Shown piece after piece: positions 34,080 to 43,532 of a stretch of DNA of 64,000 nucleotides. The stretch covers positions 817,501-881,500 of the forward strand of contig NC_013525.1 of NCBI RefSeq assembly GCF_000025005.1, in the 5' to 3' direction. How positions within the stretch are numbered: the stretch's first letter is position 1; every line of letters starts with the position of its first letter. Below the pieces are notes generated by a model. That model saw only the letters and a list, made by a program, of their open reading frames with translations. It was not told where the DNA came from and did no database searches. The stretch is from Thermobaculum terrenum ATCC BAA-798 (lineage in GTDB: Bacteria > Chloroflexota > Chloroflexia > Thermobaculales > Thermobaculaceae). Both the position numbers and the translations under genes were made by a program.

Positions 34080-36272
34080 GTGTCATCCAGTACCAAAAGA
34101 CAGCCGGTAAAGGCTAAGTCCGGTAGCCAGCGGTCTACAAGCAAGACTATGGTTAGAACTCCGAAATCTAGCAGGTCTTCGTCGCAACCTAAAAATCGGT
34201 TGTCTCAGACGCCGACTAGTGGACGATACCCTGCGAGCACGCAGGTACGACTCTTTGGCATCATGTCGCTTATTCTAATAAGCCTTGCTGCGATCTATTA
34301 CACTTCTGTTGAAGGCTCATTATCTGGGGCTGTAGGCGAGCTATTCTCGCACCTGGGTATAGTATCGATCCTGGTACTAATTGTGTTCGTAGGTGTGCCT
34401 GTTCTGGCTCTATTTGCTCCACGCCTCTTACTGGAATACGTTGATGTGAAGAGATTGTCTGCCGTCTTATTTCTAGCTGTGTCTGGGCTAACCTCGTTGG
34501 GGTTCTTGCAATTAGGAGGTGTGTGGGGTAATAGCCTGGCAGATGTTCTCTGGCAGGCCATGGGGGTAGGGGCAGCGGCGTTAGTTCTTGTAGGACTCCT
34601 AATAGGTTTACTGCTCCTTGGCGTTCCTCTCAGGAATATCCGAGATGGGTTCTTCCTTTGTCTTAAGCTAGCTGTGAGAGGCTCTGTGTTGTTAGCTAGG
34701 CTTATTTCTAAGCTTGCAAAGCTTCTCATATCCTGCTTCCGTGCCGTATTAGTTCGCTTTGCTCAATTTATGAAGTCCAGGAGGAAACCTGTAGTAGTTG
34801 TCAATCATGTCAAGCCCACTACCACCAAGAAAGTCCCGAGGGATATAAGGGAGATACCCAAACTAGTCCTCCCTCAGAAGGAAGATCCTGTTGTCTCACA
34901 GAATATTAGTAGTGGTCCGCTACCTCCTATAGAGCTGCTTGAGCCTTCTGAACAGGTTGAGATTAGTGAAATAGATGCCATGCAAAAAGCAAAGATCATA
35001 GAGGATACGCTAAGTACGTTTGGTGTAGAGGCTTATGTCAGGGAGATCAATCCAGGACCTACGGTCACTCAGTTTGCCTTAGAGCCTGGCCGAGGCACCA
35101 AAGTTAGTAAGATTACATCCCTTCAGAATGATCTTGCCCTGGCTCTAGCAGCTTCGTCTATAAGGATAGAAGCCCCAGTACCAGGCAAGCCGAGGGTGGG
35201 TATAGAGATTCCAAATAGTCAGTCTATAACGGTCAAGCTAAGGGATGTAATGGATACCTCGGAGTTCCAGAACTCTAAAGCAAAGCTCAAGCTCGCTCTT
35301 GGTAGGGGTGTAACTGGTAGACCAGTAGTGGGCGACCTTGCTAAGATGCCCCACCTGTTGATAGCGGGTGCTACAGGAGCCGGCAAGAGTGTATGCCTGA
35401 ACAGTATCATAACCGGACTGCTGTTTCAACATACGCCAGATACTCTGAGGTTTCTGATGGTAGATCCCAAGATGGTAGAACTGAAGACCTATGACGGTAT
35501 CCCACACTTACTCTGGCCTGTAGTTACCGATACTAGCAAGGTTGTGGGCGTGCTAAAGTATGCCGTCGCTGAGATGGAAAGGCGCTACAAGCTCCTGTCT
35601 GAGTTGGGTATTCGTAATATAGATGCCTATAATAAGCGGGCTGAAAGCGATAATCAGCCTAAGCTGCCACAAATTGTGATTATAATCGACGAGTTGGCAG
35701 ACCTAATGATGGTGGCTCCAGATGAGGTTGAGGCGCTTATATGTAGACTAGCTCAAATGGCTAGGGCGGTGGGTATACACCTAGTTATAGCTACACAGAG
35801 ACCTTCCGTTGATGTACTTACTGGTCTTATAAAAGCTAATTTCCCTTCACGTATCGCTTTTGCAGTTAGCTCTCAGATAGATTCTAGGGTCATACTTGAT
35901 ATGCCGGGAGCTGAGAGGCTGCTCGGACGTGGTGATATGCTCTTCCTTGGTCCGGATTCATCCAAGCCTATTCGTGTTCAGGGCACGCACGTATCTGATG
36001 TAGAGATAGAGTCAGTCGTTAAGCACTGGATACAGGTGCAGCCGGCACAGTATGATCCTGAGGTAGGGAGGATTATTGACGCAGAGACTCAGAAGACTAC
36101 AGATGCTGCTGAAGACCCTCTGTATCAGGAGGCCGTTGAGATCGCAAACTCCACCACCAAGGTCTCTACAAGCCTATTGCAGCGGAGATTGAGAATAGGC
36201 TACAACCGAGCCTCAAGGCTTATGGATGCTCTAAGGGATAACGGTGTCATAGATGCAACATCTGAAGGTTGA
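34080..36272 (+). CDS. ftsK: DNA translocase FtsK/SpoIIIE
   Basis: 730 residues from GTG 34080. A basic, Ser-rich N-terminus (1-55) is followed by about four membrane helices (60-200), a linker, and the motor (about 290-650) with Walker A GATGAGKSV, Walker B IIIDELADLMM and the AIGIHLVIATQRPS-like segment. The C-terminal winged-helix gamma domain (STSLLQRRLRIGYNRASRLMD) reads chromosome-orienting sequences. It moves DNA through the division septum. The linker is shorter than in E. coli. Confidence 0.95.
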   Translation: MSSSTKRQPVKAKSGSQRSTSKTMVRTPKSSRSSSQPKNRLSQTPTSGRYPASTQVRLFGIMSLILISLAAIYYTSVEGSLSGAVGELFSHLGIVSILVLIVFVGVPVLALFAPRLLLEYVDVKRLSAVLFLAVSGLTSLGFLQLGGVWGNSLADVLWQAMGVGAAALVLVGLLIGLLLLGVPLRNIRDGFFLCLKLAVRGSVLLARLISKLAKLLISCFRAVLVRFAQFMKSRRKPVVVVNHVKPTTTKKVPRDIREIPKLVLPQKEDPVVSQNISSGPLPPIELLEPSEQVEISEIDAMQKAKIIEDTLSTFGVEAYVREINPGPTVTQFALEPGRGTKVSKITSLQNDLALALAASSIRIEAPVPGKPRVGIEIPNSQSITVKLRDVMDTSEFQNSKAKLKLALGRGVTGRPVVGDLAKMPHLLIAGATGAGKSVCLNSIITGLLFQHTPDTLRFLMVDPKMVELKTYDGIPHLLWPVVTDTSKVVGVLKYAVAEMERRYKLLSELGIRNIDAYNKRAESDNQPKLPQIVIIIDELADLMMVAPDEVEALICRLAQMARAVGIHLVIATQRPSVDVLTGLIKANFPSRIAFAVSSQIDSRVILDMPGAERLLGRGDMLFLGPDSSKPIRVQGTHVSDVEIESVVKHWIQVQPAQYDPEVGRIIDAETQKTTDAAEDPLYQEAVEIANSTTKVSTSLLQRRLRIGYNRASRLMDALRDNGVIDATSEG

Positions 36273-36321
36273 AATGTAACTTGACATAGATATATCCTGT
36301 TATGAGGAATATAGCTTTGTT

Positions 36322-37365
36322 ATGAGCAAAGATAGAGAGCTAAAAGACAATGGCCAAATAGCAGATCAAGCTGCTTTACAGCTCTCTCAGAGAGTCCAGA
36401 GGTTTCTCGAGGAACTCCGAGAGATGCGGCAAAGGGTCAAGTCCCTGCTGGATGCCAAGCAGCTGGATTTGGACCAGTTGCGTATATTGCTGGATGATCT
36501 GCAGTATGCCAGTGAGGATCTAACTGGTAGAGATGGTGAGAGGTGGAAAACAAGGTTAGAGGCCTTAAGCCGGACGGAAATATCTATCAGGGATGAGATC
36601 ACAAAGCTAAAGCAGGTCCTGGAGAGGATAGATGGATTCATTCAGGTAATCTCACTCGCAGATACTATAGAAGACAACACGGACTCTGGCTTTAAGGATG
36701 CCTTTACCTTAATGCGTGTTTTGCAAGGACAAGAGATGGAGCGTTCCCGGCTTGCAAGGGAAGTTCATGATGGCCCTGCCCAGGTAATGGCCAATGCCAT
36801 AATGGCCATAGAGTATTGCGAGCGTTTACTTGAACGCAGGCCTCAGAGCCTTCCGAGCGAATTACATCGCATAAAACTATCCTTGCGCCAAGGCCTGGAA
36901 GAAGTCAGGAGATTTATATACGATCTGCGCCCAAGTGATCTGACTAGAGAGGGTATAATAGCTACTTTACGTAAGTATGCAGAGGATTATCAGCAACAGG
37001 GCATTGAGGTATCTATAGATATAGATGAGGCAATTGATAAACTGACCAACGATGAGCAGAAATTCGCTCTGTTTAGGATCATACAGGAGGCTATGCAGAA
37101 CTCCCGTAAGCATGCTTCTGCCAGCGAGGTCAGGATTCAAGGACGTATAGTGCGTGACGAGAGCGTAGAGCTTCTAATAGCAGATAACGGAAGAGGGTTT
37201 GATCCCGAAGATAGAAGTGAACGGGGTGAACACTACGGTCTTAGAAACATGAAAGAAAGGGCCGAGGCCTTGCAAGGGACTCTTGATATAAAGTCTTCCA
37301 TAGATGATGGTACCGTAATTCGTGTTGTCTTCCCCATATCTAAAGTTTTGGCTGCTCGGTATTGA
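36322..37365 (+). CDS. Cytoplasmic DegS/LiaS-like histidine kinase
   Basis: 347 residues with no membrane segment. A long N-terminal coiled coil (about 15-110) precedes the HisKA_3 dimerisation box ERSRLAREVHDGPAQ with phospho-His149, then the ATP-binding domain (EAMQNSRKHASA, DNGRGFD, GLRNMKERAEAL). It should phosphorylate the NarL-type regulator encoded 19 bases downstream. The start ATG has GAGGA about 12 bases upstream. Confidence 0.92.
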   Translation: MSKDRELKDNGQIADQAALQLSQRVQRFLEELREMRQRVKSLLDAKQLDLDQLRILLDDLQYASEDLTGRDGERWKTRLEALSRTEISIRDEITKLKQVLERIDGFIQVISLADTIEDNTDSGFKDAFTLMRVLQGQEMERSRLAREVHDGPAQVMANAIMAIEYCERLLERRPQSLPSELHRIKLSLRQGLEEVRRFIYDLRPSDLTREGIIATLRKYAEDYQQQGIEVSIDIDEAIDKLTNDEQKFALFRIIQEAMQNSRKHASASEVRIQGRIVRDESVELLIADNGRGFDPEDRSERGEHYGLRNMKERAEALQGTLDIKSSIDDGTVIRVVFPISKVLAARY

Positions 37366-37384
37366 GTCTTCAGGGGCATGGATT

Positions 37385-38065
37385 ATGGGCATCAAAGTAC
37401 TACTGGTAGATGACCATCCTTTATTTAGACAAGGAGTGTCCCATGCGCTCTCTAACTTCCCAGACCTGGAGGTAGTTGGAGAGGCATCTGACGGACAGGC
37501 TGCAATAAGATTAGTTGATAAGCTTTCCCCTGATGTGGTAGTGGTTGACATAAACCTGGAAGGTCTTAATGGCCTTGAGGCGACCAGAGTTATAAGAAGA
37601 AGATATCCCAATGTGGGAGTGGTTATTCTTACTATGCATGAAGATGATGAACAGCTATTCAATGCCATCAAGGCTGGAGCTGCTGCGTACGTGACTAAAG
37701 ACACATCTCCCGATAGGTTAGTAGATATTATTCGTCGAGTCGGTAAGGGAGAATACATAATTAACGAAAACCTGATAACCAAGCCTTTTGTTGCCTCCCG
37801 AGTTCTGAAGCAGTTCCGAGACCTGGCAGCGCTTGAAGACGAAGAGAATTTATTCACTCCGCTAACTAGCAGAGAAGTCGAGATCCTAGACTGCATCGCT
37901 AGAGGAATGAGCAACAAGGAAATTGCTCGCCAGATGTCCATATCAGATCAGACTGTAAAGAATCACATAACATCCATCTTGCGCAAGCTTGCCGTAAATG
38001 ATCGCACACAGGCCGTTATTTACGCCCTAAAAAGGGGATGGATAAAGATAAACGACGAGACTTAG
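37385..38065 (+). CDS. NarL/FixJ-family response regulator
   Basis: 226 residues. Receiver domain with acidic pair 9-10, phospho-Asp55 and Lys in VTKDTS, then a LuxR-type helix-turn-helix (LTSREVEILDCIARGMSNKE to the end). ATG 37385 follows AGGGGC and gives MGIKVLLVDDHP, the normal receiver start. It pairs with the upstream kinase. Convergent with mutL, six bases apart. Confidence 0.93.
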   Translation: MGIKVLLVDDHPLFRQGVSHALSNFPDLEVVGEASDGQAAIRLVDKLSPDVVVVDINLEGLNGLEATRVIRRRYPNVGVVILTMHEDDEQLFNAIKAGAAAYVTKDTSPDRLVDIIRRVGKGEYIINENLITKPFVASRVLKQFRDLAALEDEENLFTPLTSREVEILDCIARGMSNKEIARQMSISDQTVKNHITSILRKLAVNDRTQAVIYALKRGWIKINDET

Positions 38066-38071
38066 TACTAA

Positions 38072-39832
38072 CTACCCTTTCCTGCCAAATTCTCTCTCAA
38101 GTTGAGATTTCGTAAGTTCCAATATAGTTGGCCTCCCGTGTGCACATGCAGTGGGAAAGTTAGTTTGCTCTAGCTGTTCTATGAGAGATCGCATTTCCTG
38201 CATCGATAGCTGTTGCCCCGCTTTTATAGCGCTTCTACATGCTAGCGATACTGCTACAGCGTTTCTCCTGAGCTCGACGTTGGAGAAGTTGTTGATATCT
38301 TGACATAGGTCTTCGATAAAAGCCATGACCTCTTCCTTAGGAAGTATTGCAGGGATAGATCTAACGATTATCTCTTTGACGCCAAAAGATTCGGCCTCAA
38401 AGCCTAATCTGTTCAGTTCGTCGACCAGGTTCTTCATAAACGTTGCTTGATGATCTCCCAGCGTAATTATGAGGGGATCAAGAAGCATCTGGGAGGCTAC
38501 TTTGTCTGTTTCAAGCTCCTTCTGTATTCTCTCCAAAAGTATCCTTTCGTGAGCTGCATGCTGGTCTATAAGGTACATGCCGTTTGGCCCTTCCGCGATT
38601 ATGTAAGTGAGAGCTATCTGTCCAAGCACGCGTAGAGGCGGCAACTTGGGCAGTGTTCTCTCTTCCTCTAAACTGCTAGTTGCTTCCGTCGAAGTTGATT
38701 CGATATGTTGGTGCGTTTGGGTAGATGTAGTTACATGCCAGGCATGCTTCTCTGATATAGAGGCAGAGTTGAAGCTAAATGCAAGTGGCCTCAGCTTGCC
38801 TTGAGGTTGATCATCTTGAGGGAGTTCTGCATCTCGCGAAGAAAATGCTTCCTGGAGAGCGGTCCTTATGGTTCTTCCAACTACACTCGCTACTCTTCTA
38901 TCGTCCGCAAACCTAACTTCGGCCTTAGTGGGGTGTACGTTGACGTCCACAAACTCAGGGGGAATTAGCAAGTTGATTATTACTATAGGAAACCTTCCTA
39001 CCATAAGGAGAGATGAATAACTTTCTTGTATCGCAAACATCAACTGCTTAGCTGAAACCGGACGGCCATTGACAAACACATGTATATCTGATCTATTACT
39101 ACGGTTTATAGATGGTAGACTTACATAGCCCTTGATCTCTATCTCGTCTTCTTCATATGCTACTGGAATCATATGGTCTCTAATCTGCAGACCAAAAACT
39201 GATCCTATGCAATCTAGGATGTTACCTTTACCAAAAGTTTCAAGTTGTTTTTTGCCGTCTATCTGTAGTTCAAACGCTATATTGGGATGACCTAGGGCGT
39301 ATTGCTTGACTGTGGACGTAATTCTGGATGCTTCCGATGTAGGTCCTCCAATGAATTTCAGTCTTGCTGGAACGTTGTAGAAGAGGTTTCGGACTTCAAC
39401 TTGAGTACCCTGTGGCATTCCTACCGTTCTGATTCTTGTATTTCCGGGAGAGAGACATTCAAGCTCTGCCCCAGGAGAATCCCCGTGTTTACTGCGTATC
39501 CGTAGCCTACTGACGGAGGCTATGGCGTATAGTGCTTCTCCCCGGAAACCTAGAGTATTTATCTTGTACAAGTCTTCTGGTGAGGATATCTTGCTAGTTG
39601 CGTGCTTCTGTACACATAACTCGAGATCTTTCCTGGGTATACCAGTGCCATTGTCAACTACCCTTATTAGATCCAGTCCTCCATTTTCTACGTAGATCTG
39701 AATCTTGGTAGCTGAGGCATCTATAGAATTATCTATAAGCTCCTTGACAACAGATGCGGGGCGCTCTACAACTTCCCCTGCGGCTAGCTGCCTTATTGTC
39801 TCCTGGTCAAGAGGCTTTATGTTGCGGACCAT
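38072..39832 (-). CDS. mutL: DNA mismatch repair protein MutL
   Basis: 586 residues. The GHKL ATPase domain shows IRQLAAGEVVERPASVVKEL, LIDNSIDA, DNGTGIP and TLGFRGEAL. The C-terminal domain carries DQHAAHERILLE, which fits the metal-dependent nicking motif DQHA(x)2E(x)4E, and also SLACRSAIKAG and CAHGRP. It is thus the endonuclease-competent type, not the E. coli type that needs MutH. MutS is not in the window. ATG 39832 (MVRNIKPLDQETI) is the family start; ATG 39862 would lie in the recO promoter. Confidence 0.95.
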   Translation of the reverse strand: MVRNIKPLDQETIRQLAAGEVVERPASVVKELIDNSIDASATKIQIYVENGGLDLIRVVDNGTGIPRKDLELCVQKHATSKISSPEDLYKINTLGFRGEALYAIASVSRLRIRSKHGDSPGAELECLSPGNTRIRTVGMPQGTQVEVRNLFYNVPARLKFIGGPTSEASRITSTVKQYALGHPNIAFELQIDGKKQLETFGKGNILDCIGSVFGLQIRDHMIPVAYEEDEIEIKGYVSLPSINRSNRSDIHVFVNGRPVSAKQLMFAIQESYSSLLMVGRFPIVIINLLIPPEFVDVNVHPTKAEVRFADDRRVASVVGRTIRTALQEAFSSRDAELPQDDQPQGKLRPLAFSFNSASISEKHAWHVTTSTQTHQHIESTSTEATSSLEEERTLPKLPPLRVLGQIALTYIIAEGPNGMYLIDQHAAHERILLERIQKELETDKVASQMLLDPLIITLGDHQATFMKNLVDELNRLGFEAESFGVKEIIVRSIPAILPKEEVMAFIEDLCQDINNFSNVELRRNAVAVSLACRSAIKAGQQLSMQEMRSLIEQLEQTNFPTACAHGRPTILELTKSQLEREFGRKG

Positions 39833-39849
39833 TCTTAGCAACCTGAGCT

Positions 39850-39858
39850 TGATATAAT
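39850..39858 (+). promoter_or_regulatory. Extended -10 promoter giving a leaderless recO mRNA
   Basis: TGATATAAT is a perfect extended -10 element whose last base is six bases before the recO ATG at 39865. Transcription normally starts about seven bases after the -10, so the predicted first base is the A of the start codon. No ribosome binding site lies upstream of recO, in agreement. Confidence 0.55.
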
Positions 39859-39864
39859 TCATTT

Positions 39865-40629
39865 ATGCAGGAAAGAGTTTACAAAACGCAAGCTATAGTT
39901 CTTCGGCGCTTTGACTTTGGGGAGACTGGCAGGCAACTAATAGCCTTTACTCCCGATTTTGGTAAGATCTCTCTTATAGCTAAGGGTACTAAGAAACCGA
40001 CGAGTAAGCTCGCAGGACATCTGGAACCCTTAACTCTGACTCAGCTTGTAGTGGCCTCTGGACGTAATATAGATACAGTAACGCAAGCACAAACGATCAA
40101 GTCTTTCGCTAATGTCAGGTCAGATTCCAGAGTCATACCTTTTGGACTAATAGTGGCCGAGCTCCTGGATCGCATGATTGCCGAAGGGGAGCCTAACCGA
40201 GAAATATGGGCCCTTGCCGTTGATACACTCGAGAGGCTAAACAACACAAACGATCCTTGGAAGCCAGTCACCTATTTTCAAGTAAGGTTGTTGATACTAG
40301 CTGGATACCAACCAGAGCTGAAGGTATGCAGTCGTTGTGGGCAAGATGTTGCCCCTGAGTCGGTTTATTTCAGTCTGTCAGCAGGTGGGATGGTTTGCCG
40401 TGAATGTAGCAAAGGGGACCCGACTGCTGTTGTAGTTAGCCCAAACGTTATCAAGGCTCTGAGGCTAGCCTCTCTCCCTTCATATGAAGTGTTCGAGAAA
40501 GTGCGTATACCTCAAGATCTAAGGCTGGATGTTGAAGCGATAATAAGAAGAATTTATGCCCATATCTTGGAAAGTGATATTAGATCTATAGCTATGCTTA
40601 GAACATTTTATGGAACTGATGAAATCTAG
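39865..40629 (+). CDS. recO: DNA repair protein RecO
   Basis: 254 residues. An N-terminal OB fold (VYKTQAIVLRRFDFGETGRQL) and a C-terminal helical domain with a zinc site CSRCG...CRECS (about 151-178) are standard for RecO. It loads RecA onto SSB-coated DNA in gap repair. The mRNA is probably leaderless. Divergent from mutL, with overlapping promoters; convergent with the next gene, four bases apart. Confidence 0.92.
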   Translation: MQERVYKTQAIVLRRFDFGETGRQLIAFTPDFGKISLIAKGTKKPTSKLAGHLEPLTLTQLVVASGRNIDTVTQAQTIKSFANVRSDSRVIPFGLIVAELLDRMIAEGEPNREIWALAVDTLERLNNTNDPWKPVTYFQVRLLILAGYQPELKVCSRCGQDVAPESVYFSLSAGGMVCRECSKGDPTAVVVSPNVIKALRLASLPSYEVFEKVRIPQDLRLDVEAIIRRIYAHILESDIRSIAMLRTFYGTDEI

Positions 40630-40632
40630 CTA

Positions 40633-41127
40633 CTAAAGTTCTTCAGGAATAGGTAGTCCCTCATAAATCTTGCTAGGTTTTTGTTCTTCTCCAAGCTCAT
40701 CAGGAATAGCTATATCTTCTCTGCGCTCAGAGGACTGGATATCGCTGCCTATCTCATCTGGGACTGCTTGATCCTGTTTATCCTCTTGAAGCTTGCTAAG
40801 CACAGTCATTAAAACCTCCTCGGGACTGAGATTCGTTGTATCCACTGTAATATCGGCTGACTTGCGGGCTTTATCTAACCTCTGCAACTGGGCTGCGTAG
40901 TTATAGGAGCTCATCAAGGCATGTCCCCTTCTTCTTACGGCCTCATATGTGGCATGTAAATATATCACGATAGGTAGTCCTTTGTTTAGAAACAGATCTG
41001 GGATGCACGAGTGCTCTTGAGCCACCACCCTGGCTTTGATACCAAACTTGCTAAGGTTCTTGGCCAACGTAGTCTTGCCTGAAGCACATACCCCTACTAT
41101 GACTATATCCTTGCGGGCTCCCATCAT
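40633..41127 (-). CDS. P-loop kinase-like protein with 19-residue C-terminal repeats
   Basis: 164 residues. The N-terminal ~115 residues form a small P-loop domain with Walker A GVCASGKTT (12-20) and a nucleoside/shikimate kinase-like layout. The tail carries three copies of an acidic motif: AVPDEI (121-126), AIPDEL (140-145) and PIPEEL (159-164), spaced by exactly 19 residues, the last at the very C-terminus. Substrate unknown. It starts one base after the PP2C-like gene ends, so the two are one operon. Confidence 0.72.
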   Translation of the reverse strand: MMGARKDIVIVGVCASGKTTLAKNLSKFGIKARVVAQEHSCIPDLFLNKGLPIVIYLHATYEAVRRRGHALMSSYNYAAQLQRLDKARKSADITVDTTNLSPEEVLMTVLSKLQEDKQDQAVPDEIGSDIQSSERREDIAIPDELGEEQKPSKIYEGLPIPEEL

Positions 41128-41128
41128 G

Positions 41129-41869
41129 CTATCCCTCCGAGGCTAGCATATCCTCTCTGATAGGCATAACTATGGACATAGTACGCCTTTCTTCATCTTT
41201 TTCTCTCTTAGATACAGAAAGTATAGCTATAGACATATCATCTGATGGACGACCACTATCTAACTCCACTGCTTTAGTCAGTATGCAGTCTGCCAGATCA
41301 GCAGGTGTTTTGCCGACCGATAGGCAGCAGGATATAAGCTCCTGGAGATCCAGGTTTCTACTAGCTCTACGTCCAGCATTTAGAATCCCGTCTGTCATTG
41401 CTATGATCATAATCTCGGGGCGAAGTGGTATTGTTAGGTAGCAAGGGCGTGTTTCTGGATAGATCCCAAGAGAATTTGAGGACCCAGAGAGCTCCTTAAT
41501 GATTGGGTTACCATTGCTCTCTACCAGGTAGACAGGCACGCTGGAATTAGTTGTGATCCTGCACACTTTATCTTTGGTGTCTGCAGATATCGTTATGAGC
41601 GCACAACTTACTCGCCCACCTCTATAATGGTAAAGATGGTCGTGCAGAGCTTCGTGCACCGCTGTATCTCGAACCCCTTCCTTCAGTAAGCCCACAGCCT
41701 TAGATGTAACCAGATTGCTTAAGGTCTTAGCAGCGTATCCAGAACCCTGGGCATCGGCTATAACTATGCTGAGTCCTCCAGACGGTCGTTCCACCACCTC
41801 GACAGTATCGCCACTATCGCGCGATGCATATCTGTTGAGTTTGCTTATTGCTACATCCAGCTGCCACAA
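41129..41869 (-). CDS. SpoIIE/PP2C-like protein phosphatase
   Basis: 246 residues if started at TTG 41869, which has AGGAG eight bases upstream; GTG 41878 in frame touches that AGGAG and is less likely. PP2C-type metal residues are seen in VIADAQGSG, MTDGILNAG and RPSDDMSIAIL, so the active site looks intact. SpoIIE-like enzymes dephosphorylate anti-anti-sigma factors or similar Ser/Thr-phosphorylated partners. The adjacent gene encodes a P-loop kinase-like protein. No sensor domain or membrane helix is present. Confidence 0.8.
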   Translation of the reverse strand: MWQLDVAISKLNRYASRDSGDTVEVVERPSGGLSIVIADAQGSGYAAKTLSNLVTSKAVGLLKEGVRDTAVHEALHDHLYHYRGGRVSCALITISADTKDKVCRITTNSSVPVYLVESNGNPIIKELSGSSNSLGIYPETRPCYLTIPLRPEIMIIAMTDGILNAGRRASRNLDLQELISCCLSVGKTPADLADCILTKAVELDSGRPSDDMSIAILSVSKREKDEERRTMSIVMPIREDMLASEG

Positions 41870-41972
41870 ATTGAACACTCCTACTAAATGGGTGCTAACA
41901 TAGTATCGGGTTTTATAAAGTAAAAGACAATGTTAGCTTTCTAGGCTTGAATTGGAGGTTGAGGTTTCACAT

Positions 41973-43424
41973 ATGGAGTATGAGGCCGTAATAGGGCTTG
42001 AAGTGCACGCTCAACTATTGACCAAGACTAAGATGTTTTGTCGCGATCTAGCTGACTATTCTGGGGCAGCTCCGAACAGCCATATATGTCCAGTATGCGC
42101 AGGTTTTCCAGGTGTGCTCCCAGTAATTAACGAGGCTGCAGTTGAGCTTGCCCTAAGGGTGGGTTTGGCTCTTAACTGTAATATAGCTCCTATCAGCAGA
42201 TTTGACAGAAAGCATTATCCATATCCCGACCTTCCTAAGGGATACCAAATAAGCCAGTACAATCTACCCTTGGCGACTGATGGCTACGTAGAGCTGGAGT
42301 CTGGCAAGAGGGTTGGAATTATCAGAGTTCACATGGAGGAGGATACAGGTAGGCTTCTCCATAGACGTTCACCTGAGGGTGAAGTTTACACCTTAGTCGA
42401 TTTAAACAGGGCTGGAGTACCTCTCCTAGAGATAGTTACCAAGCCTGATCTCCGATCAGGTACGGAGGCTAGAGAGTTTGTATCTAAACTACGACAAATC
42501 CTGCGCTATATCGATGCTAACTCGGGCAACATGGAAGAAGGAGCGCTCAGGGTAGATGCCAACGTCTCTGTCAGACCGAAAGGTGAGACCTATCTTGGGC
42601 CCAAAGTAGAGATCAAGAACATGAACAGCTTTAGGGCTGTTGAGAGAGCCTTAGATTATGAGATAAGCAGGCAGATAGAAGTTGTATCTAAAGGCGGTGT
42701 TGTTGAGAGGGAAACTAGAGGATGGGATGAAGCGGAAGGAGTAACGCTACCTCAACGCACTAAAGAGATGGAACATGATTATAGATACTTCCCAGAACCT
42801 GATCTACCTCCCCTAACGATCTCCAAGGAGAGAATATCTCGTACCAGGGAACTTATGCCTGAGCTTCCTGACGAGCGTAGGCGCAGATTTGTAAGTCAAT
42901 ATGAGATAGCAGAATCTGATGCTAGGGTTCTTACATCTTCTAAGGAAGTAGCCAACTACTTCGAGGCAGTTGTGGAGAAAGTGCCTTCATCGGTTGGCGC
43001 CAAGGGTGTAGCCAATTGGATAGTAAATACTTTGTTTGGGATATTGCAAAAGGATGGCAAGGATATAACCGAAACGAATGTTACTCCAGATTACCTGGCT
43101 GAGCTTCTTGTTCTTCTACAAGAAGGCAAAATAAATACCACTACTGCTAGATCCATACTAGAAGAAGTGCATGCTAGTGGGAAGTCTCCGCAAGCAATAG
43201 TGGAAGAGCGGGGACTGTCAGTGATAGCGGACAGCGATCAGATAACCTCGATTGTGATTAAAGTTATTGATAACAATCCTCAAGCTGTTGCAGACTATCT
43301 CAAGGGGAAGAAGCAGGCCATAGGGTTCCTGCTCGGGCAAGTCATGAAAGAGACGAAAGGTAGAGCTAGTCCCGATGTTGTCAGGGAGGTTCTAACTAAG
43401 GAGCTTGCACAGCGATCGGCTTAG
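41973..43424 (+). CDS. gatB: Aspartyl/glutamyl-tRNA amidotransferase subunit B
   Basis: 483 residues. [57 protein letters not shown] and [14 protein letters not shown] mark GatB, with a C-terminal YqeY-like tail domain (about 340-480). GatCAB converts Glu-tRNA(Gln) and Asp-tRNA(Asn) to the amides. ATG 41973 follows GGAGGTTGAGG. GatA and GatC are not adjacent. Confidence 0.96.
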   Translation: MEYEAVIGLEVHAQLLTKTKMFCRDLADYSGAAPNSHICPVCAGFPGVLPVINEAAVELALRVGLALNCNIAPISRFDRKHYPYPDLPKGYQISQYNLPLATDGYVELESGKRVGIIRVHMEEDTGRLLHRRSPEGEVYTLVDLNRAGVPLLEIVTKPDLRSGTEAREFVSKLRQILRYIDANSGNMEEGALRVDANVSVRPKGETYLGPKVEIKNMNSFRAVERALDYEISRQIEVVSKGGVVERETRGWDEAEGVTLPQRTKEMEHDYRYFPEPDLPPLTISKERISRTRELMPELPDERRRRFVSQYEIAESDARVLTSSKEVANYFEAVVEKVPSSVGAKGVANWIVNTLFGILQKDGKDITETNVTPDYLAELLVLLQEGKINTTTARSILEEVHASGKSPQAIVEERGLSVIADSDQITSIVIKVIDNNPQAVADYLKGKKQAIGFLLGQVMKETKGRASPDVVREVLTKELAQRSA

Positions 43425-43458
43425 GTATTTTCTCTATTAGATTTAAGTGGTAACATTC

Positions 43459-43513
43459 CCCCGGCTGGCATATAGAATGCAACGCTATAGTGTGCTAGCC
43501 GGGGATTATTTTT
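43459..43513 (+). terminator. Terminator after gatB
   Basis: CCCCGGCT (43459-43466) pairs with AGCCGGGG (43497-43504). Inner bases (GGCA..TATAG with CTATAG..TGC) extend the stem with small bulges. ATTATTTTT follows. It lies between gatB and gdhA. Confidence 0.8.
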
Positions 43514-43532
43514 GGGTAAAGGGAGAGTGTGC

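Noticed and set aside
36281-36315. TTGACA before the histidine kinase as a promoter
   Set aside because: The -35 is perfect, but no -10-like hexamer stands 16-18 bases downstream; TATGAG is at 14 and TATAGC at 23.
37174-37941. A 255-codon open frame antisense to the kinase and NarL-type regulator genes
   Set aside because: It mirrors two genes with clear domain motifs and has no protein-like motif of its own; its Ser/Leu-rich composition is typical of a complementary-strand shadow.
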